A DNA stretch of 49,980 nucleotides, from positions 1 to 49,980 of IMG/VR virus record IMGVR_UViG_3300047323_000307; one strand, written 5' to 3'. This document shows positions 1 through 9,383 of the stretch, in pieces (position 1 is the first letter of the stretch; every line of letters starts with the position of its first letter). The notes under the pieces were generated by a model. It had not been told where the DNA came from. It ran no database searches and worked only from the letters and a program-made list of their open reading frames with translations. A program made the translations under genes and the position numbers. This stretch comes from a virus.

Positions 1-33
1 AGTTAACCGACTTATACTTGCATATTCATAATG
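1..33. other. attL: attL: left 33-bp attachment repeat
   Basis: A 33-bp stretch is repeated exactly, in the same orientation, at 49689-49721; the match stops abruptly at the next base. The right copy contains the end of fliE and lies next to the integrase gene, so the pair are the prophage att cores. Host sequence downstream of fliE would lie just left of the window. Confidence 0.93.
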
Positions 34-92
34 CAATGGTAGAAAAAAATAGAGCTAGCAAAGGGATAGTTCAAAGCACGCACCATCAGAGC

Positions 93-152
93 ATTGCCGC
101 AATGTTTTACCAATCTGTTAGCGCAGAGGAAGTAAGATTGCGGCAATTTTTT
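93..152 (+). terminator. Inverted repeat with T-tract beside attL
   Basis: ATTGCCGCAAT at 93-103 is perfectly complementary to ATTGCGGCAAT at 137-147, which is followed by six Ts. The 33-nt loop is long for an intrinsic terminator. It could insulate the prophage from readthrough at the left end, or the repeat could be part of the attachment-site architecture. Confidence 0.4.
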
Positions 153-169
153 GTCCCATAGCTGTCCCA
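152..169. other. Left arm-type integrase sites (putative)
   Basis: TGTCCCA occurs twice, at 152-158 and 163-169, one helical turn apart. The same pair with the same 11-bp spacing occurs at 49631-49648 near attR. Repeated short heptamers flanking both att cores are the expected form of arm-type sites bound by the N-terminal domain of a tyrosine integrase. The role is inferred. Confidence 0.6.
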
Positions 170-490
170 TCAGATAATCGGCCGGCTGTCTTCGTGGTAG
201 TTCGAAACCATGAAGGTCACCTTACCCAGCACCACGATATCCTCCATAGCAGCCGCCTCAAGCGCTTCACCGTCACGGGTGATGATTGACTGCCCCATCA
301 GCTTACCTACCTCCCTCTCGCCGTACAGCTCGAAACAGAGCATATCCCCTGAACAAGGACTAGCGCCCGAATCCAGCAAATGAATAACGCCGTCAATTTC
401 AAAAAGGCTCACGCTGGGCCGCACCTGGCATATCTCGTTCAGGTCGATCCGCGATTCAACGTAGTCCTGTGCCGGTGATGGAAATCCCAT
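170..490 (-). CDS. UmuD'-like protein without the autocleavage segment
   Basis: About 106 aa. From residue 2 (GFPSPAQDYVESRIDLN) it matches the start of UmuD', the form left after UmuD cleaves itself between Cys24 and Gly25. The later part (LLDSGASPCSGDM and EREVGKL) aligns with UmuD segments after the active site. A block of about 12 residues that holds the catalytic Ser (the GDSM motif) is missing, so it should not self-cleave. UmuD' is a subunit of the translesion polymerase V with UmuC; no umuC is in the window. Start chosen at 490: GGGGGA lies 7 nt upstream and the protein then begins at the UmuD' N terminus; an in-frame ATG at 505 is an alternative. It overlaps the end of the upstream SOS gene and shares its LexA box. 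Confidence 0.75.
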   Translation of the reverse strand: MGFPSPAQDYVESRIDLNEICQVRPSVSLFEIDGVIHLLDSGASPCSGDMLCFELYGEREVGKLMGQSIITRDGEALEAAAMEDIVVLGKVTFMVSNYHEDSRPII

Positions 491-491
491 A

Positions 492-734
492 TCAGTATCC
501 CCCATTGTTAGGATTGAACAGGTGGAACGTCCGGCGCTCACCTTCTTCAGTTGAGATGTCGCGGAAGTTGCCCTGGTAGTGCTCAATCCACCGGTTAGCC
601 TCAGCCAGGGTGAAATCGTGGTTTACCTTCGTCAGATGCTCCAGGAATTCCACAGTGGTAACCGTGCGCTTGCCGTTCGGCGCTATCCTGATGCTTGCTC
701 TGAATGCAGTTGCTATGTCGTCTCTGCGTGCCAT
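492..734 (-). CDS. Small SOS-operon protein of unknown function
   Basis: 80 aa from ATG 734, which has GAGG 8 nt upstream; a GTG seven codons earlier lies inside the LexA box and is less likely. The protein is soluble and starts MARRDDIATAFRA; no catalytic motif is recognised. It is the first gene after a perfect LexA box and overlaps the UmuD'-like gene at its end, so the two are probably co-transcribed after DNA damage. Its size and place suggest a partner or modulator of the UmuD'-like protein, but this is inference. Confidence 0.75.
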   Translation of the reverse strand: MARRDDIATAFRASIRIAPNGKRTVTTVEFLEHLTKVNHDFTLAEANRWIEHYQGNFRDISTEEGERRTFHLFNPNNGGY

Positions 735-754
735 GGGAATGCCTCGATAAAGCA

Positions 755-770
755 CTGTATGTACATACAG
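755..770 (-). promoter_or_regulatory. LexA (SOS) box
   Basis: CTGTATGTACATACAG fits the LexA consensus CTGT-N8-ACAG with full dyad symmetry. It lies 20 bp upstream of the ATG at 734. TTGATA on the minus strand (791-796) could be the -35 element, putting the box over the -10/start region where LexA would repress. Confidence 0.9.
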
Positions 771-842
771 TACTATTGCTCGATATGGCCTATCAAGAGG
801 ATTTTTAGGAGATGATGGTACGTGTTTGAAATGGTTGGGGAT

Positions 843-1100
843 TTAATCCATCAGCCTTGGCTCATACTTTTCAATCAGGAAATCAACGTAGCCATCTTCC
901 CTTTCTGCACAGCCCATCTTTTCAGATTCTTTCATTATCTCGAAGATGCTGGCCGCTTCCCTTGAGGCATCATCATCAGGATTCGGGACCGCTTTAGAGG
1001 TGCAGAGGAGCTTTAGAGCTACACCCACATCAGCATCAGCGGCATAAGCATTGTTGGTAAGCAGCATTAACAAGGCTGCAGTTGCGATTGATTTTTTCAT
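843..1100 (-). CDS. Small secreted protein, unknown
   Basis: 85 aa from ATG 1100. The first 20 residues (MKKSIATAALLMLLTNNAYA) are a clear Sec signal peptide with an AYA cleavage site; the mature part has two Cys that could form a disulphide in the periplasm. An in-frame ATG at 1130 would give a ten-residue N-terminal extension. No family recognised. It lies between the SOS operon and the gtr cassette, in the opposite direction to gtr, where lysogenic-conversion genes are common. Confidence 0.7.
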   Translation of the reverse strand: MKKSIATAALLMLLTNNAYAADADVGVALKLLCTSKAVPNPDDDASREAASIFEIMKESEKMGCAEREDGYVDFLIEKYEPRLMD

Positions 1101-1189
1101 GCAGGTGACTTCATGTAATTTTTTGTGCATCGACCCTATGTCTCAGCTCCGGTCATTGCAAGATTTTTCCTAACAACCCTTACGAATTC

Positions 1190-1217
1190 TTGCCATACAG
1201 CTTACAAATGGTAGGAT
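1190..1217 (+). promoter_or_regulatory. Possible gtr promoter
   Basis: TTGCCA (1190-1195) and TAGGAT (1212-1217) are separated by 16 bp, 30 bp before gtrA. Only one GATC is present between 1101 and 1246, so the multi-GATC Dam/OxyR phase switch known for P22-type gtr operons is not visible here. Confidence 0.4.
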
Positions 1218-1246
1218 CCTGCCCTAAATAAATTTCAGACAATTAC

Positions 1247-1606
1247 ATGTATAAACTATTCGCAAGGTATGCATCTGTTGGCGTCGTCAATACCGCTGTT
1301 CATTGGGCTGTATTCTTTAGCGTACATGCAGCAGGCGTTAACCAGGCGTTCTCAAACATGTCGGCCTTTTTTGTTGCGGTTACTTTCTCATTCTTCGCCA
1401 ATGCGAAATTCACTTTCAACGGTAAAGCCACAACGGGACGATACCTGATCTACCTGGGATTTATGGGTGCTATGGCTGCATCAGTAGGCCAGATGAGTGA
1501 CAGCTTAGGCTTACCATCTATCTTCACGCTGATTACATTCTCGGCAGTTAGCCTGGTGATGGGATTCTTTTATTCAAAATATATCGTTTTTAGGGATGAG
1601 AAATGA
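1247..1606 (+). CDS. gtrA: GtrA bactoprenol-glucose flippase
   Basis: 119 aa, the usual length of GtrA. Four hydrophobic helices fill the protein (about residues 9-28, 36-52, 66-84 and 92-111). GtrA-type proteins move undecaprenyl-phosphate-glucose from the cytoplasmic to the periplasmic face of the inner membrane. It is the first gene of a three-gene O-antigen modification cassette, followed by gtrB with an ATGA overlap, the standard gtrA-gtrB-gtr order of serotype-converting phages. Confidence 0.92.
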   Translation: MYKLFARYASVGVVNTAVHWAVFFSVHAAGVNQAFSNMSAFFVAVTFSFFANAKFTFNGKATTGRYLIYLGFMGAMAASVGQMSDSLGLPSIFTLITFSAVSLVMGFFYSKYIVFRDEK

Positions 1607-2532
1607 AAGTTTCACTTGTTGTTCCAGTCTTCAATGAAGAGGAAGCGATTCCTATTTTCTATCAGGCGGTGCGTCAGCAATTAGCCGACCATGAGTTCGA
1701 GATTGTATTCATCAACGATGGCAGCAAAGATGGAACAGAAGAAATAATAAATGTCCTGGCTGCTTCTGATCCGCTTGTGGTTGCCCTGTCATTAACGCGT
1801 AATTTTGGAAAAGAGCCGGCTCTATTTGCTGGCCTTGAGCATGCAACAGGTGATGCTGTAATCCCAATTGACGTCGACCTTCAGGACCCAATCGAAGTAA
1901 TCCCTCTGCTCATAGCGCGCTGGGAGGCTGGGGCTGATATGGTTCTTGCAAAGAGAAGCGATCGAACCACTGACGGACACATGAAGCGGAAAACTGCAGA
2001 ATGGTTCTATCGGCTTCATAACAAAATTAGTACGCCAGTTATTGAAGAGAACGTGGGTGATTTCCGCCTGATGTCTCGAGAAATTGTTGAGCACATTAAA
2101 GCCCTTCCTGAACGCAACCTGTTCATGAAAGGGATACTGTCATGGGTGGGCGGTCAGGTTGAAGTAGTTGAATACACACGCGCAGAACGCGTTGCCGGCG
2201 TTTCGAAGTTTAATGGCTGGAAGCTATGGAATCTTGCGCTGGAGGGAATTACCAGCTTCTCAACATTTCCTCTACGCATGTGGACTTATATCGGATTGTT
2301 CATTGCCGGGATGTCGTTCCTGTATGGCGCCTGGATGATTATTGATACGCTCGTTTGGGGTAACCCTGTGCGAGGTTACCCTTCAATTCTGATTTCGATT
2401 CTATTCTTGGGTGGAGTGCAGCTGATTGGCATAGGCGTTCTGGGTGAATATATTGGCAGAATTTACGTAGAAATTAAAAATAGACCAAGATTTATTATCA
2501 AAAAGGGAAAAGCTAATGCTCAGGATGAATAA
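1603..2532 (+). CDS. gtrB: GtrB bactoprenol glucosyltransferase
   Basis: 309 aa. N-terminal GT-A family 2 glycosyltransferase domain with FINDGSKDG (37-45) and the DVDLQDP nucleotide-sugar/metal motif (90-96), then two membrane helices (about 230-250 and 265-287) and a short basic tail. The family moves glucose from UDP-glucose to undecaprenyl phosphate on the cytoplasmic side. It overlaps gtrA by 4 nt and the next gene by 17 nt, indicating translational coupling. Confidence 0.95.
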   Translation: MKVSLVVPVFNEEEAIPIFYQAVRQQLADHEFEIVFINDGSKDGTEEIINVLAASDPLVVALSLTRNFGKEPALFAGLEHATGDAVIPIDVDLQDPIEVIPLLIARWEAGADMVLAKRSDRTTDGHMKRKTAEWFYRLHNKISTPVIEENVGDFRLMSREIVEHIKALPERNLFMKGILSWVGGQVEVVEYTRAERVAGVSKFNGWKLWNLALEGITSFSTFPLRMWTYIGLFIAGMSFLYGAWMIIDTLVWGNPVRGYPSILISILFLGGVQLIGIGVLGEYIGRIYVEIKNRPRFIIKKGKANAQDE

Positions 2533-3952
2533 GTTAGATAGTGGATGTTGGGTTATTGCTGTTGTCACTGCTTTATTTATCCTCCCCATTATCCTGTCAG
2601 GAATTATGTATCAGGATGATATTTTACGTTCCGCTAATGGAGAGGCTTATTGGGGCGTGCTGGGGCGCCCTCTTTCTGATGCTGTGGTAATGGCTATTGG
2701 ATTCGGTTCGGACTTTGTTGTCGATACCTTCCCGCTGTCATTGATCTTGTCCGGATTGCTGCTTTCCGCTTCATCAATGATGCTTTACTGTAGGTTTGCT
2801 TTGCAAAAAGGCATTGCATCTGGCCTGGCATTTTCTTTATTTTCTCTCAGTCCATTTTTCCTGCAAAACCTGTCATACCATTTTGACAGCCTTCCTATGA
2901 TGCTGGGCGTATTCCTCGCAGTTCTGCCCTACTCTGTGGCCTTCAGTCGCCTCAGGTTATCATTGAGGATGCTGTCTGGTGCAATATGCCTTGTGATGGC
3001 TTTAAGCCTGTATCAGGCCACTGTTAACGTATTCATATCAATATGTGTGATAGAGGTGGCGTATTCACTGTACAAGAATCAGGATGGTTATGCGGCGTTA
3101 CGTGCATCACTGGAACGAGCAGTAACAGCGTTGATAGGCTTGCTTATTTATATGAAGGGAATCGCGCCTCTTTTCTTATCTAAAAAAGTACACTCAGATT
3201 TGATTACTGCATCCGGCGATCCGGTTCAGAGCCTGACTTACAACCTATCCAGATTTTGGAAAATTGCTGACAGCTTATTTTCCAGGCCTTTCATCATTGC
3301 ATGGTCTGCTTTGCTTCTGCTGGCTCTTGCTGGGTTTATCTATTTATCATTTAATTTGATCAAATCAGATAAGAGCGCGCTATCCAAGGTAACAGCAATT
3401 TTCATTGCCATAGTATGTGTCGCTATTTCTTTTTTTTCCGTCGCTGGCCCATTCGTCTTCGTTGATAAGACGGTTGTAGCGCCTCGCGTGATGATGGGCC
3501 TACCAGGATTAATGCTGTTGGTAGCGTTTTTTGCTTCGACCGTTTCTCACAGGAATCTTCTGGCTGTAACCTGCTGCATCACTGTAGTGTTTTCACTTTC
3601 ATTTGCTTCGGCTTATGGTAACGCGAGTAAGGCTCAAAGGAGTTTAGAGGACAAGGTTTTCTATGACATTGCGTCAAGTGTTCCAAGAGATTGGAAAGGT
3701 AAGCCCATTTATATTACAGGGCAAATCGCTACTGCTCCCGCTACTGAAATGCAATTTAAGAGATTCCCTTCTCTTAAGTGGATGGTGATGCCTGTCTTTG
3801 ACTGGTCAGGCATGGTCATATTGAAGCACTATAACGTCGATGCAACTATAGCAAATGCATTGCAGCGAGATGTTAAAGACAAAAAGATAGTTTCAGATAA
3901 TTTATTCTTCACTCTTTATGAGGGTATGGATAATCTGATCGTCATAAAATAA
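2516..3952 (+). CDS. gtr: Serotype-specific O-antigen glucosyltransferase (GtrII-like)
   Basis: 478 aa with about ten hydrophobic segments and a periplasmic-type acidic motif (QDDILR) in the first loop, as in GT-C type enzymes. In the cassette this variable third protein attaches glucose from the lipid carrier to a particular O-antigen sugar and linkage. The N-terminal layout resembles the GtrII glucosyltransferase family. Start chosen at 2516 because AAGGGA lies 8 nt upstream; ATG 2525 is too close to its purine run. It ends at a strong terminator. Together with the tailspike, it suggests receptor modification after lysogeny. Confidence 0.88.
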   Translation: MLRMNKLDSGCWVIAVVTALFILPIILSGIMYQDDILRSANGEAYWGVLGRPLSDAVVMAIGFGSDFVVDTFPLSLILSGLLLSASSMMLYCRFALQKGIASGLAFSLFSLSPFFLQNLSYHFDSLPMMLGVFLAVLPYSVAFSRLRLSLRMLSGAICLVMALSLYQATVNVFISICVIEVAYSLYKNQDGYAALRASLERAVTALIGLLIYMKGIAPLFLSKKVHSDLITASGDPVQSLTYNLSRFWKIADSLFSRPFIIAWSALLLLALAGFIYLSFNLIKSDKSALSKVTAIFIAIVCVAISFFSVAGPFVFVDKTVVAPRVMMGLPGLMLLVAFFASTVSHRNLLAVTCCITVVFSLSFASAYGNASKAQRSLEDKVFYDIASSVPRDWKGKPIYITGQIATAPATEMQFKRFPSLKWMVMPVFDWSGMVILKHYNVDATIANALQRDVKDKKIVSDNLFFTLYEGMDNLIVIK

Positions 3953-3973
3953 GCCCCATGCGGGGCTTTTTTT
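3952..3973 (+). terminator. Terminator of the gtr cassette
   Basis: AGCCCCATGCGGGGCT forms a GC-rich hairpin followed by seven Ts, exactly at the gtr stop codon and against the stop of the converging tailspike gene. Confidence 0.9.
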
Positions 3974-5993
3974 ATAGAGATGGTTTTACCCATAGCTTGT
4001 ACTTAATTCCATACGAAGCATTGGCTGTTGTTTGCAACACTATGGAAGTATCCGTTTGAGACTTGATGCCCATTCCTGATGGTTGGGCATTTGTTCCTAC
4101 GCCTACCATCGCAGTTATATCCATGATTTTGAAATTCGCCGGGGCAGGAATTGTTACTGTTCCGTCGGCAGATATTGTAGCCGATTGCCAATCGTTATGA
4201 ACTGATACGGCCTTCCCAATATAATCAAATGAAGAGTTAGGTCTCATATATCGATCTGCATACATCCCACCAATTACTTCAATATTAACATAATTAGCCG
4301 GAGCTAGTTTTAATATCGTCCCGCCGCCACCAAGAGCAGCTGCGCCACCAAGGTGGAAACCACAATCCTGGAACGTGACCTTGCTTCCTGAGTCTACGCT
4401 AACCACATATGCAGTTGAACCAATAGTAGTCCAATTCGATGCGACAGGCTGGAAATGCTTTATTGTCACGGTGCTAAAGCCATTCACATAGGTTAAGCTG
4501 CGATTATTTGCTGGGATAGCTGTTTCATCTGTTGCCGTCATCAGTGTTCTTACTCGATATGCCACCCCTTGCGTGCCAAGGCCCCCTACTAACTTTTCAT
4601 TAGGCAGCATTGCAAAGGAAAACTCAGCTTCAACGGAACCAATGCAATTTAGTAATCCGCCATTCCATGCTTCTACACCCATATCGAAAATTACACCATC
4701 GCATGAGTCGAGTGTAATCCCCATTGCTGTTTCATTCGCATAATCATAGTGAGCGTATGTTGATGTTGCGAGCGCCCCCTCAAACCACCCATGGAACTTA
4801 GAATAATTGCAGTTTCTAAGATAAATCGGGAAGATGGTATGATCTACCTGCAATTCAATGTTATGCGATGTTGTTGAACCTCCAGTTGTGGTCTTTTCCG
4901 GAGTGGTGCTGACTGCATCCCAATACACCCCTTTATGGCATGAATCAATTTTAATGACACCCTGCGTTCCCCAGCAACTGTAGCCAAAACAAGCAAATTC
5001 CCCACCATAGAGAGATACCTCAAGATTCGCCTTCATTGCGTTATTCAAATGCAGGCACATTGTTCCTATGCCTTTAGAGGCAGTGTGCCTTGCGACATTC
5101 CACCGCAACTGAAAACCTTTGAATGTTATATTTCTGACGTTTTCTCCAGTTACCCCACCACCAGAAAACTCAGATGCATTTCCTACTCGCACAATGCAAA
5201 GCTGCCCAAATGCATACGAAGAATAGTCCGCAGGTATATCCCTGATGAATCCTGTTTCCCATGTAAAGTCGTTAATAGGCGCGCCAAGCCAGCATGAGTA
5301 AGGGCCAAGATTTAGATAGTTGTTGCCAAGGTGATATTTTTTGAATTTCGCTACGCGAATTTCACATTTACCACGAGCATAGTTTTCCACGGCCTGACAC
5401 GCGGCCCAGTCAATGGTTTGAGTAAGGGCTGTGACGTGCGGGTAAACGGCTTTCGCAGCTGCAAGAGTGGCGAACCGCTCTGATAATGGATGAGCAGTAC
5501 CATCACCTATTGCGCCAAATTGCTCAGGTGTGACGTAATTAATGATCTGCTGTAGAGTGCCGCCCGCTGCCATTCCAATCATACTTGCACCAGCAGAGGA
5601 GGCAAGCATGGTTTTCAATGCTGCATCACCAATACCTACCCATGCCCCCTGTCCGACACCTCCCGCGCTCTCCGGTGTAGAACCGGCTGCAACTGTTTTT
5701 GGAAGCGAGCCAGACCAGCGATAATACTCACCATTTGAGCCCCAAAGCAGCGCTTCATTTGGAAGCGTCAGCGTGGCTCCAGTTTCAAATGATTGCTTCA
5801 ATATCCACCCAAAACTGCTAATGGCTTCCTGTGCCAGTTGGCGTAAACCTTCAATGGTGTAGTGCTGAGAACCGAATCTGTCTGTGTATCGCAATGCCAA
5901 TGACGTTACAAACTCATCAATCTTACCGGCGTTGAACTTCAGATCGCGAGGTGATTCAGATGGAACTGCGTTTTGCGTTGGTTGCGTAGCCAT
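3972..5993 (-). CDS. Tailspike with beta-helix domain
   Basis: 673 aa. Residues 1-130 form a virion-attachment module with a helical stretch (LRQLAQEAISSFGWI) and a Gly-rich linker. From about residue 152 (TPEQFGAIGDGT) the sequence has the start typical of pectate-lyase-like right-handed beta-helix tailspikes, rich in Gly, Asn and short beta strands. Such proteins bind and often cleave surface polysaccharide. The catalytic residues cannot be named by eye. It follows the tail-tip gene after a terminator, so it can be regulated apart from the main tail operon, and it faces the O-antigen glucosylation genes. Confidence 0.88.
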   Translation of the reverse strand: MATQPTQNAVPSESPRDLKFNAGKIDEFVTSLALRYTDRFGSQHYTIEGLRQLAQEAISSFGWILKQSFETGATLTLPNEALLWGSNGEYYRWSGSLPKTVAAGSTPESAGGVGQGAWVGIGDAALKTMLASSAGASMIGMAAGGTLQQIINYVTPEQFGAIGDGTAHPLSERFATLAAAKAVYPHVTALTQTIDWAACQAVENYARGKCEIRVAKFKKYHLGNNYLNLGPYSCWLGAPINDFTWETGFIRDIPADYSSYAFGQLCIVRVGNASEFSGGGVTGENVRNITFKGFQLRWNVARHTASKGIGTMCLHLNNAMKANLEVSLYGGEFACFGYSCWGTQGVIKIDSCHKGVYWDAVSTTPEKTTTGGSTTSHNIELQVDHTIFPIYLRNCNYSKFHGWFEGALATSTYAHYDYANETAMGITLDSCDGVIFDMGVEAWNGGLLNCIGSVEAEFSFAMLPNEKLVGGLGTQGVAYRVRTLMTATDETAIPANNRSLTYVNGFSTVTIKHFQPVASNWTTIGSTAYVVSVDSGSKVTFQDCGFHLGGAAALGGGGTILKLAPANYVNIEVIGGMYADRYMRPNSSFDYIGKAVSVHNDWQSATISADGTVTIPAPANFKIMDITAMVGVGTNAQPSGMGIKSQTDTSIVLQTTANASYGIKYKLWVKPSL

Positions 5994-6004
5994 ATTTATT
6001 CCAT

Positions 6005-6030
6005 AAAAAAAGCCAGCACGATGGCTGGCT
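6005..6030 (-). terminator. Terminator after the tail-tip gene
   Basis: On the minus strand AGCCAGCCATCGTGCTGGCT is followed by a run of Ts. It lies between the tail-tip stop and the tailspike start and may need Q-antitermination for tailspike expression. Confidence 0.8.
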
Positions 6031-6048
6031 AGATGATGAGTATAATGC

Positions 6049-8538
6049 TCAGGGGTAAATCAGATCGCTGTACTCTGCGAGAGTTAGGGCTGTGGTGCCA
6101 TCACTGTTAGGCTGCTTCTCACTGATTATCCATTGAGTAGCATTAAGCTCCTCGGTTGTTGCGATCATATATCTGGAGGGTGATTGCACATCATAACCAT
6201 CGTAGATATTCAGGTTTATATTTGGTATTGCTGCGGTAAAACCAAAGTCTGTATCGCTGCGAGGTGTCGCTGGATACCGTGATGTTGACGAACCCATGCT
6301 GTCAGTCACAACGACGTACATGGAACCGGTAAAGCTGATCCGCTCGCTGGTTTCAAAATCGTTACCATCTCGTGAAACAATATAGCCCGCCTGCTGATTT
6401 GTATCGTAGCTGTCCGGTATCTGGACCATGTCCCCTACATTGCACCACTCACCATCCGCCAGGGCTGTGATAGCAGTGCTCATTCGAGAATAAAGCAGCC
6501 GGCGGCACTCCTTTTGAGCGCGATAATCTGCCTGAAATGAATCACGCACATACATCATCTCAAACTTCTTAGCCTTAGTTGGGGTACCCAGTTCAATTTG
6601 ATTATTTCTGACACGGTACCGCACAAATGCCTGCTTATTCGTGGTCGGGTTTCGATACTGGACCTCTACACCATCGTAGCTGCCGGGCAGGCTCATATCG
6701 TAGCTGAGCGAATACCCCGTCTCGGTCGTATTAGCTCGATTAAATATCGTCACAGGACTAGTGCGCTTTTTGTCCAGAGTAAATGACAGTACGCCATCGT
6801 CCCAGAACACAGTTACGCCAGCGGCATCACAGATAGCCTCCATGCGCTGCCCAAGAGAGAAATCCTCGTCATCAAAGGTGTAATCGAAATATCCAAGGCG
6901 AACGTCGATTGCATCAACCTCAGCCTGTATAAGGTACAAGCCATAAATGTCGATCGAGTTCTCAGGTTGCCCGCCTGACATTAACCAGTTATGTAGCGCG
7001 ATATCGGAGAATTTGCGGGAAGCCCTGAGGGTGTAATCAACGGTCTGGGTAGTCATGTTGTAGCTGATGACGTGGCGATTAATGAGCGCGTTATATTTCC
7101 TGTCACGCGAACTTGTTGCGTTCTCAGTCTGCCGGACGGTGACTTTAACCAGTGAGTCATTGGGGTATGACACGTTTGTCCTGATATTCACCCCATGAAT
7201 CGCCTCAACCTTGAGCTTACTGTTATCGCCACTGTTATCCGTACGCTGGAACTGCACTGCATAGCGACCAAAGCCCCCCGTAGGGATTAGCTTATCCGTT
7301 CGGTAAAAAGTCTCAGAGCTTGAATCATGCGGCGTGGTTTGCCTGTAGGTAAACGTCTGCTCTGTGCCGGGGATCAGAACGTTATCAGTATCCACCTTCC
7401 ATATCTTTGCCTGCCAATTGGTCTCGCTCTTTCCACCTAAACCAGACTGCGTATGCAACCAAAGCTGCGTCGAGTCGACTGGCGAGAAAAATGGACCAAT
7501 CACCAGGGCCTGATTATCGTTGAGGACGAATTTGGTTGTGTTGATCGTTGCAGTTGTTACATAGGAAGCGTTTGAACCGTCCAGATTGTTCATTACGAAG
7601 TTGTAGTAATAAATCGGGGCGGTGACTGAACCGTTATTCGTCTGAGTTGCTGAAATCAAGTTGCCAGATAACGTGATGTCCTGCGTTACGTTACCACTTG
7701 CAGTGGGGTAAGTGATGTTTATCGTGAATGTGACTGCATGCGGCAAGGCCAGCCCGATAAAGTAGTCAAAGCTGGTTTGCTTAATGATCTTCATCAGAAT
7801 CTGTCCGCCAGAGTAATTGCCGCTGATTACGGTATTAGCCGTAGCGCTCTCAATGGGGAAATCTTCAGATTCATTCTTGCCCGGCACCTCCTGACCATCC
7901 ACATCATCAAACTGATACCCCTCATTGATAGTCCCGATCACATCTCCGGGATTGTAGATTGTGAATGAGGCGCCGGCCATAGACCCAAGGTTTGATTCCG
8001 AGTAGCGAACAGAGCTGACGGTGTATTTCCCCAATCCAAAGTTCATGAACTCAGTCAGGTACTTCAGGTTATTCGTGTATTCAAAGAGAGACTCCTGAAT
8101 CAGATCAGGGAAGGAGCGGATAAGACCGAAATTATCAGGTTTTGCTTCACCGTTACGGGCAAGGTTTGTCTGGCCTTTTACGCTGTTGTTTGATGAGGTT
8201 TTACTGTTGCCGGCTGATGCCCCCGGTGAGCCAATGAGGCTGGACATTACTTTCGAGATAAGCTTGATGTCTGTCTTGTAGGTGAAGGCGCCAAGAATGA
8301 ATGCGCTTGTTTTGAGGAATCCCCCACCTTTGGGCTGGTCGAATATGATTACCCGGTCATCTTCATTTAGTGTGAAATCTAAGCTATCACTATCCTGCAA
8401 CTCCCTGCCGTTCACATTGATTCTGACTTCAGCGTGCAGGTGCTGTTCTTCCAGCCACTTTATGAAAGGCCTGTCTTCAGGCGCATTAACTCTCTGCTTT
8501 GGCAGGCCCGGTACGCGTTGAATCTCTATAGTCGGCAT
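6049..8538 (-). CDS. Tail tip/host-specificity protein (TipJ/J-like)
   Basis: 830 aa from ATG 8538 (MPTIEIQRVPGLPKQRV). The first 80 residues form a ubiquitin-like part, then a hydrophobic stretch, followed by long beta-rich modules ending in acidic and aromatic residues. Size, the place after the NlpC/P60 gene and before the tailspike, and the NNNSVKG/SFPDLIQESL region fit central tail-tip proteins of the TipJ type that form the baseplate hub and tip. An in-frame start 99 nt upstream would overlap the upstream gene by over 150 nt and was rejected. Confidence 0.82.
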   Translation of the reverse strand: MPTIEIQRVPGLPKQRVNAPEDRPFIKWLEEQHLHAEVRINVNGRELQDSDSLDFTLNEDDRVIIFDQPKGGGFLKTSAFILGAFTYKTDIKLISKVMSSLIGSPGASAGNSKTSSNNSVKGQTNLARNGEAKPDNFGLIRSFPDLIQESLFEYTNNLKYLTEFMNFGLGKYTVSSVRYSESNLGSMAGASFTIYNPGDVIGTINEGYQFDDVDGQEVPGKNESEDFPIESATANTVISGNYSGGQILMKIIKQTSFDYFIGLALPHAVTFTINITYPTASGNVTQDITLSGNLISATQTNNGSVTAPIYYYNFVMNNLDGSNASYVTTATINTTKFVLNDNQALVIGPFFSPVDSTQLWLHTQSGLGGKSETNWQAKIWKVDTDNVLIPGTEQTFTYRQTTPHDSSSETFYRTDKLIPTGGFGRYAVQFQRTDNSGDNSKLKVEAIHGVNIRTNVSYPNDSLVKVTVRQTENATSSRDRKYNALINRHVISYNMTTQTVDYTLRASRKFSDIALHNWLMSGGQPENSIDIYGLYLIQAEVDAIDVRLGYFDYTFDDEDFSLGQRMEAICDAAGVTVFWDDGVLSFTLDKKRTSPVTIFNRANTTETGYSLSYDMSLPGSYDGVEVQYRNPTTNKQAFVRYRVRNNQIELGTPTKAKKFEMMYVRDSFQADYRAQKECRRLLYSRMSTAITALADGEWCNVGDMVQIPDSYDTNQQAGYIVSRDGNDFETSERISFTGSMYVVVTDSMGSSTSRYPATPRSDTDFGFTAAIPNINLNIYDGYDVQSPSRYMIATTEELNATQWIISEKQPNSDGTTALTLAEYSDLIYP

Positions 8539-8917
8539 AAGAGTAGTACTCGATTTTGGTGTAAAGCTTTTGAACGGTTCTGATGTGGTCTGAACGCACA
8601 TGACCGCTTTCACCACGGCTGTGCAGCGCCATCCCATCGATAATCAGGCCAACGTGGACAGGAGTTGATCCGTAGTAGGCAACGAACATGTCTCCGTCAC
8701 TGAATACATCTGATTGCTGCCAGAACACGATCTCATTGAAGAAGCAGGTCAGAAATTCGGCATCGGACTCATAGCCGGGAACATCATGTAGCTCTTTACC
8801 CATAACGTGCCGGTAAAAGAGAACTATCAAGCCCCAGCAATCCACCCCTTCAAAACTGCAGGAACGGTTGCGCCAGGGCAGTCCTGTGACCTTCCCAATA
8901 AATTCTGCTTTATGCAT
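8486..8917 (-). CDS. NlpC/P60 family tail-tip peptidase
   Basis: 143 aa. GVDCWGL near residue 27 provides the catalytic Cys; PVHVGL and MALHSRG provide the His region of the NlpC/P60 papain-like fold. Tail-tip members cut or help pass through peptidoglycan during injection. Start ATG 8917 overlaps the stop of the preceding gene by 8 nt; its end overlaps the tail-tip gene start by 53 nt. Confidence 0.87.
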   Translation of the reverse strand: MHKAEFIGKVTGLPWRNRSCSFEGVDCWGLIVLFYRHVMGKELHDVPGYESDAEFLTCFFNEIVFWQQSDVFSDGDMFVAYYGSTPVHVGLIIDGMALHSRGESGHVRSDHIRTVQKLYTKIEYYSYADYRDSTRTGPAKAES

Positions 8918-9383
8918 TTTGGAGACCCGGGAATTCTTCAGGTGTGTAGAGTTTGCCAACGTTGTTGTTAACGGGGTTTTTCAGTGTGAGAGTCACCGTA
9001 ACGTCAGTGGCATCCATGCTCACATCGCTTACATAAAGCGTGTATGGCTTCAAAGGCGTTTTCATATCGGATGAATCGAAGCGTTGAACGGTTACTGAAA
9101 TCGGCGTCAGCCGTGAAGTCCCTTTCCACTTCTTCAGCGCCTGCTTAAAATCCTGCGCCATCCGGCCAAATTTTACGGTGCTATTGATAACGGGTGTGCT
9201 GCTCTGCTGACTCTCAACGATCTCCATCCTGCATGGCTGATACTCATTACCCGCGAAGGTCTTCGGGAAAATCTGCTTATCGACCAGCCTGATGTATCCG
9301 AACACTGAGTTGTAAAAAGTCAGTGTGTCGTAGAGGATACGATTCGGTCTCTGTGCTTTATATTCGCGAAAAGTTGTCATCAC
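8910..9383 (-). CDS. DUF1833-type minor tail protein
   Basis: 157 aa. The body (FYNSVFGYIRLVDKQI, then YQPCRMEI and VTLTLKNPVNN) matches the DUF1833 group found between tape measure and NlpC/P60 genes in siphophages, where lambda has gpL-like distal tail proteins. Two tandem ATGs start it; the first gives an ATGA overlap with the upstream gene. Confidence 0.75.
   Translation of the reverse strand: MMTTFREYKAQRPNRILYDTLTFYNSVFGYIRLVDKQIFPKTFAGNEYQPCRMEIVESQQSSTPVINSTVKFGRMAQDFKQALKKWKGTSRLTPISVTVQRFDSSDMKTPLKPYTLYVSDVSMDATDVTVTLTLKNPVNNNVGKLYTPEEFPGLQNA

Noticed and set aside
1101-1246. P22-type Dam/OxyR phase-variable gtr promoter
   Set aside because: Only one GATC is present; the known switch needs several spaced GATC sites.
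8539-8637. N-terminal extension of the tail-tip protein
   Set aside because: Would overlap the NlpC/P60 gene by over 150 nt and reads as non-conserved sequence; start at 8538 begins the folded domain.
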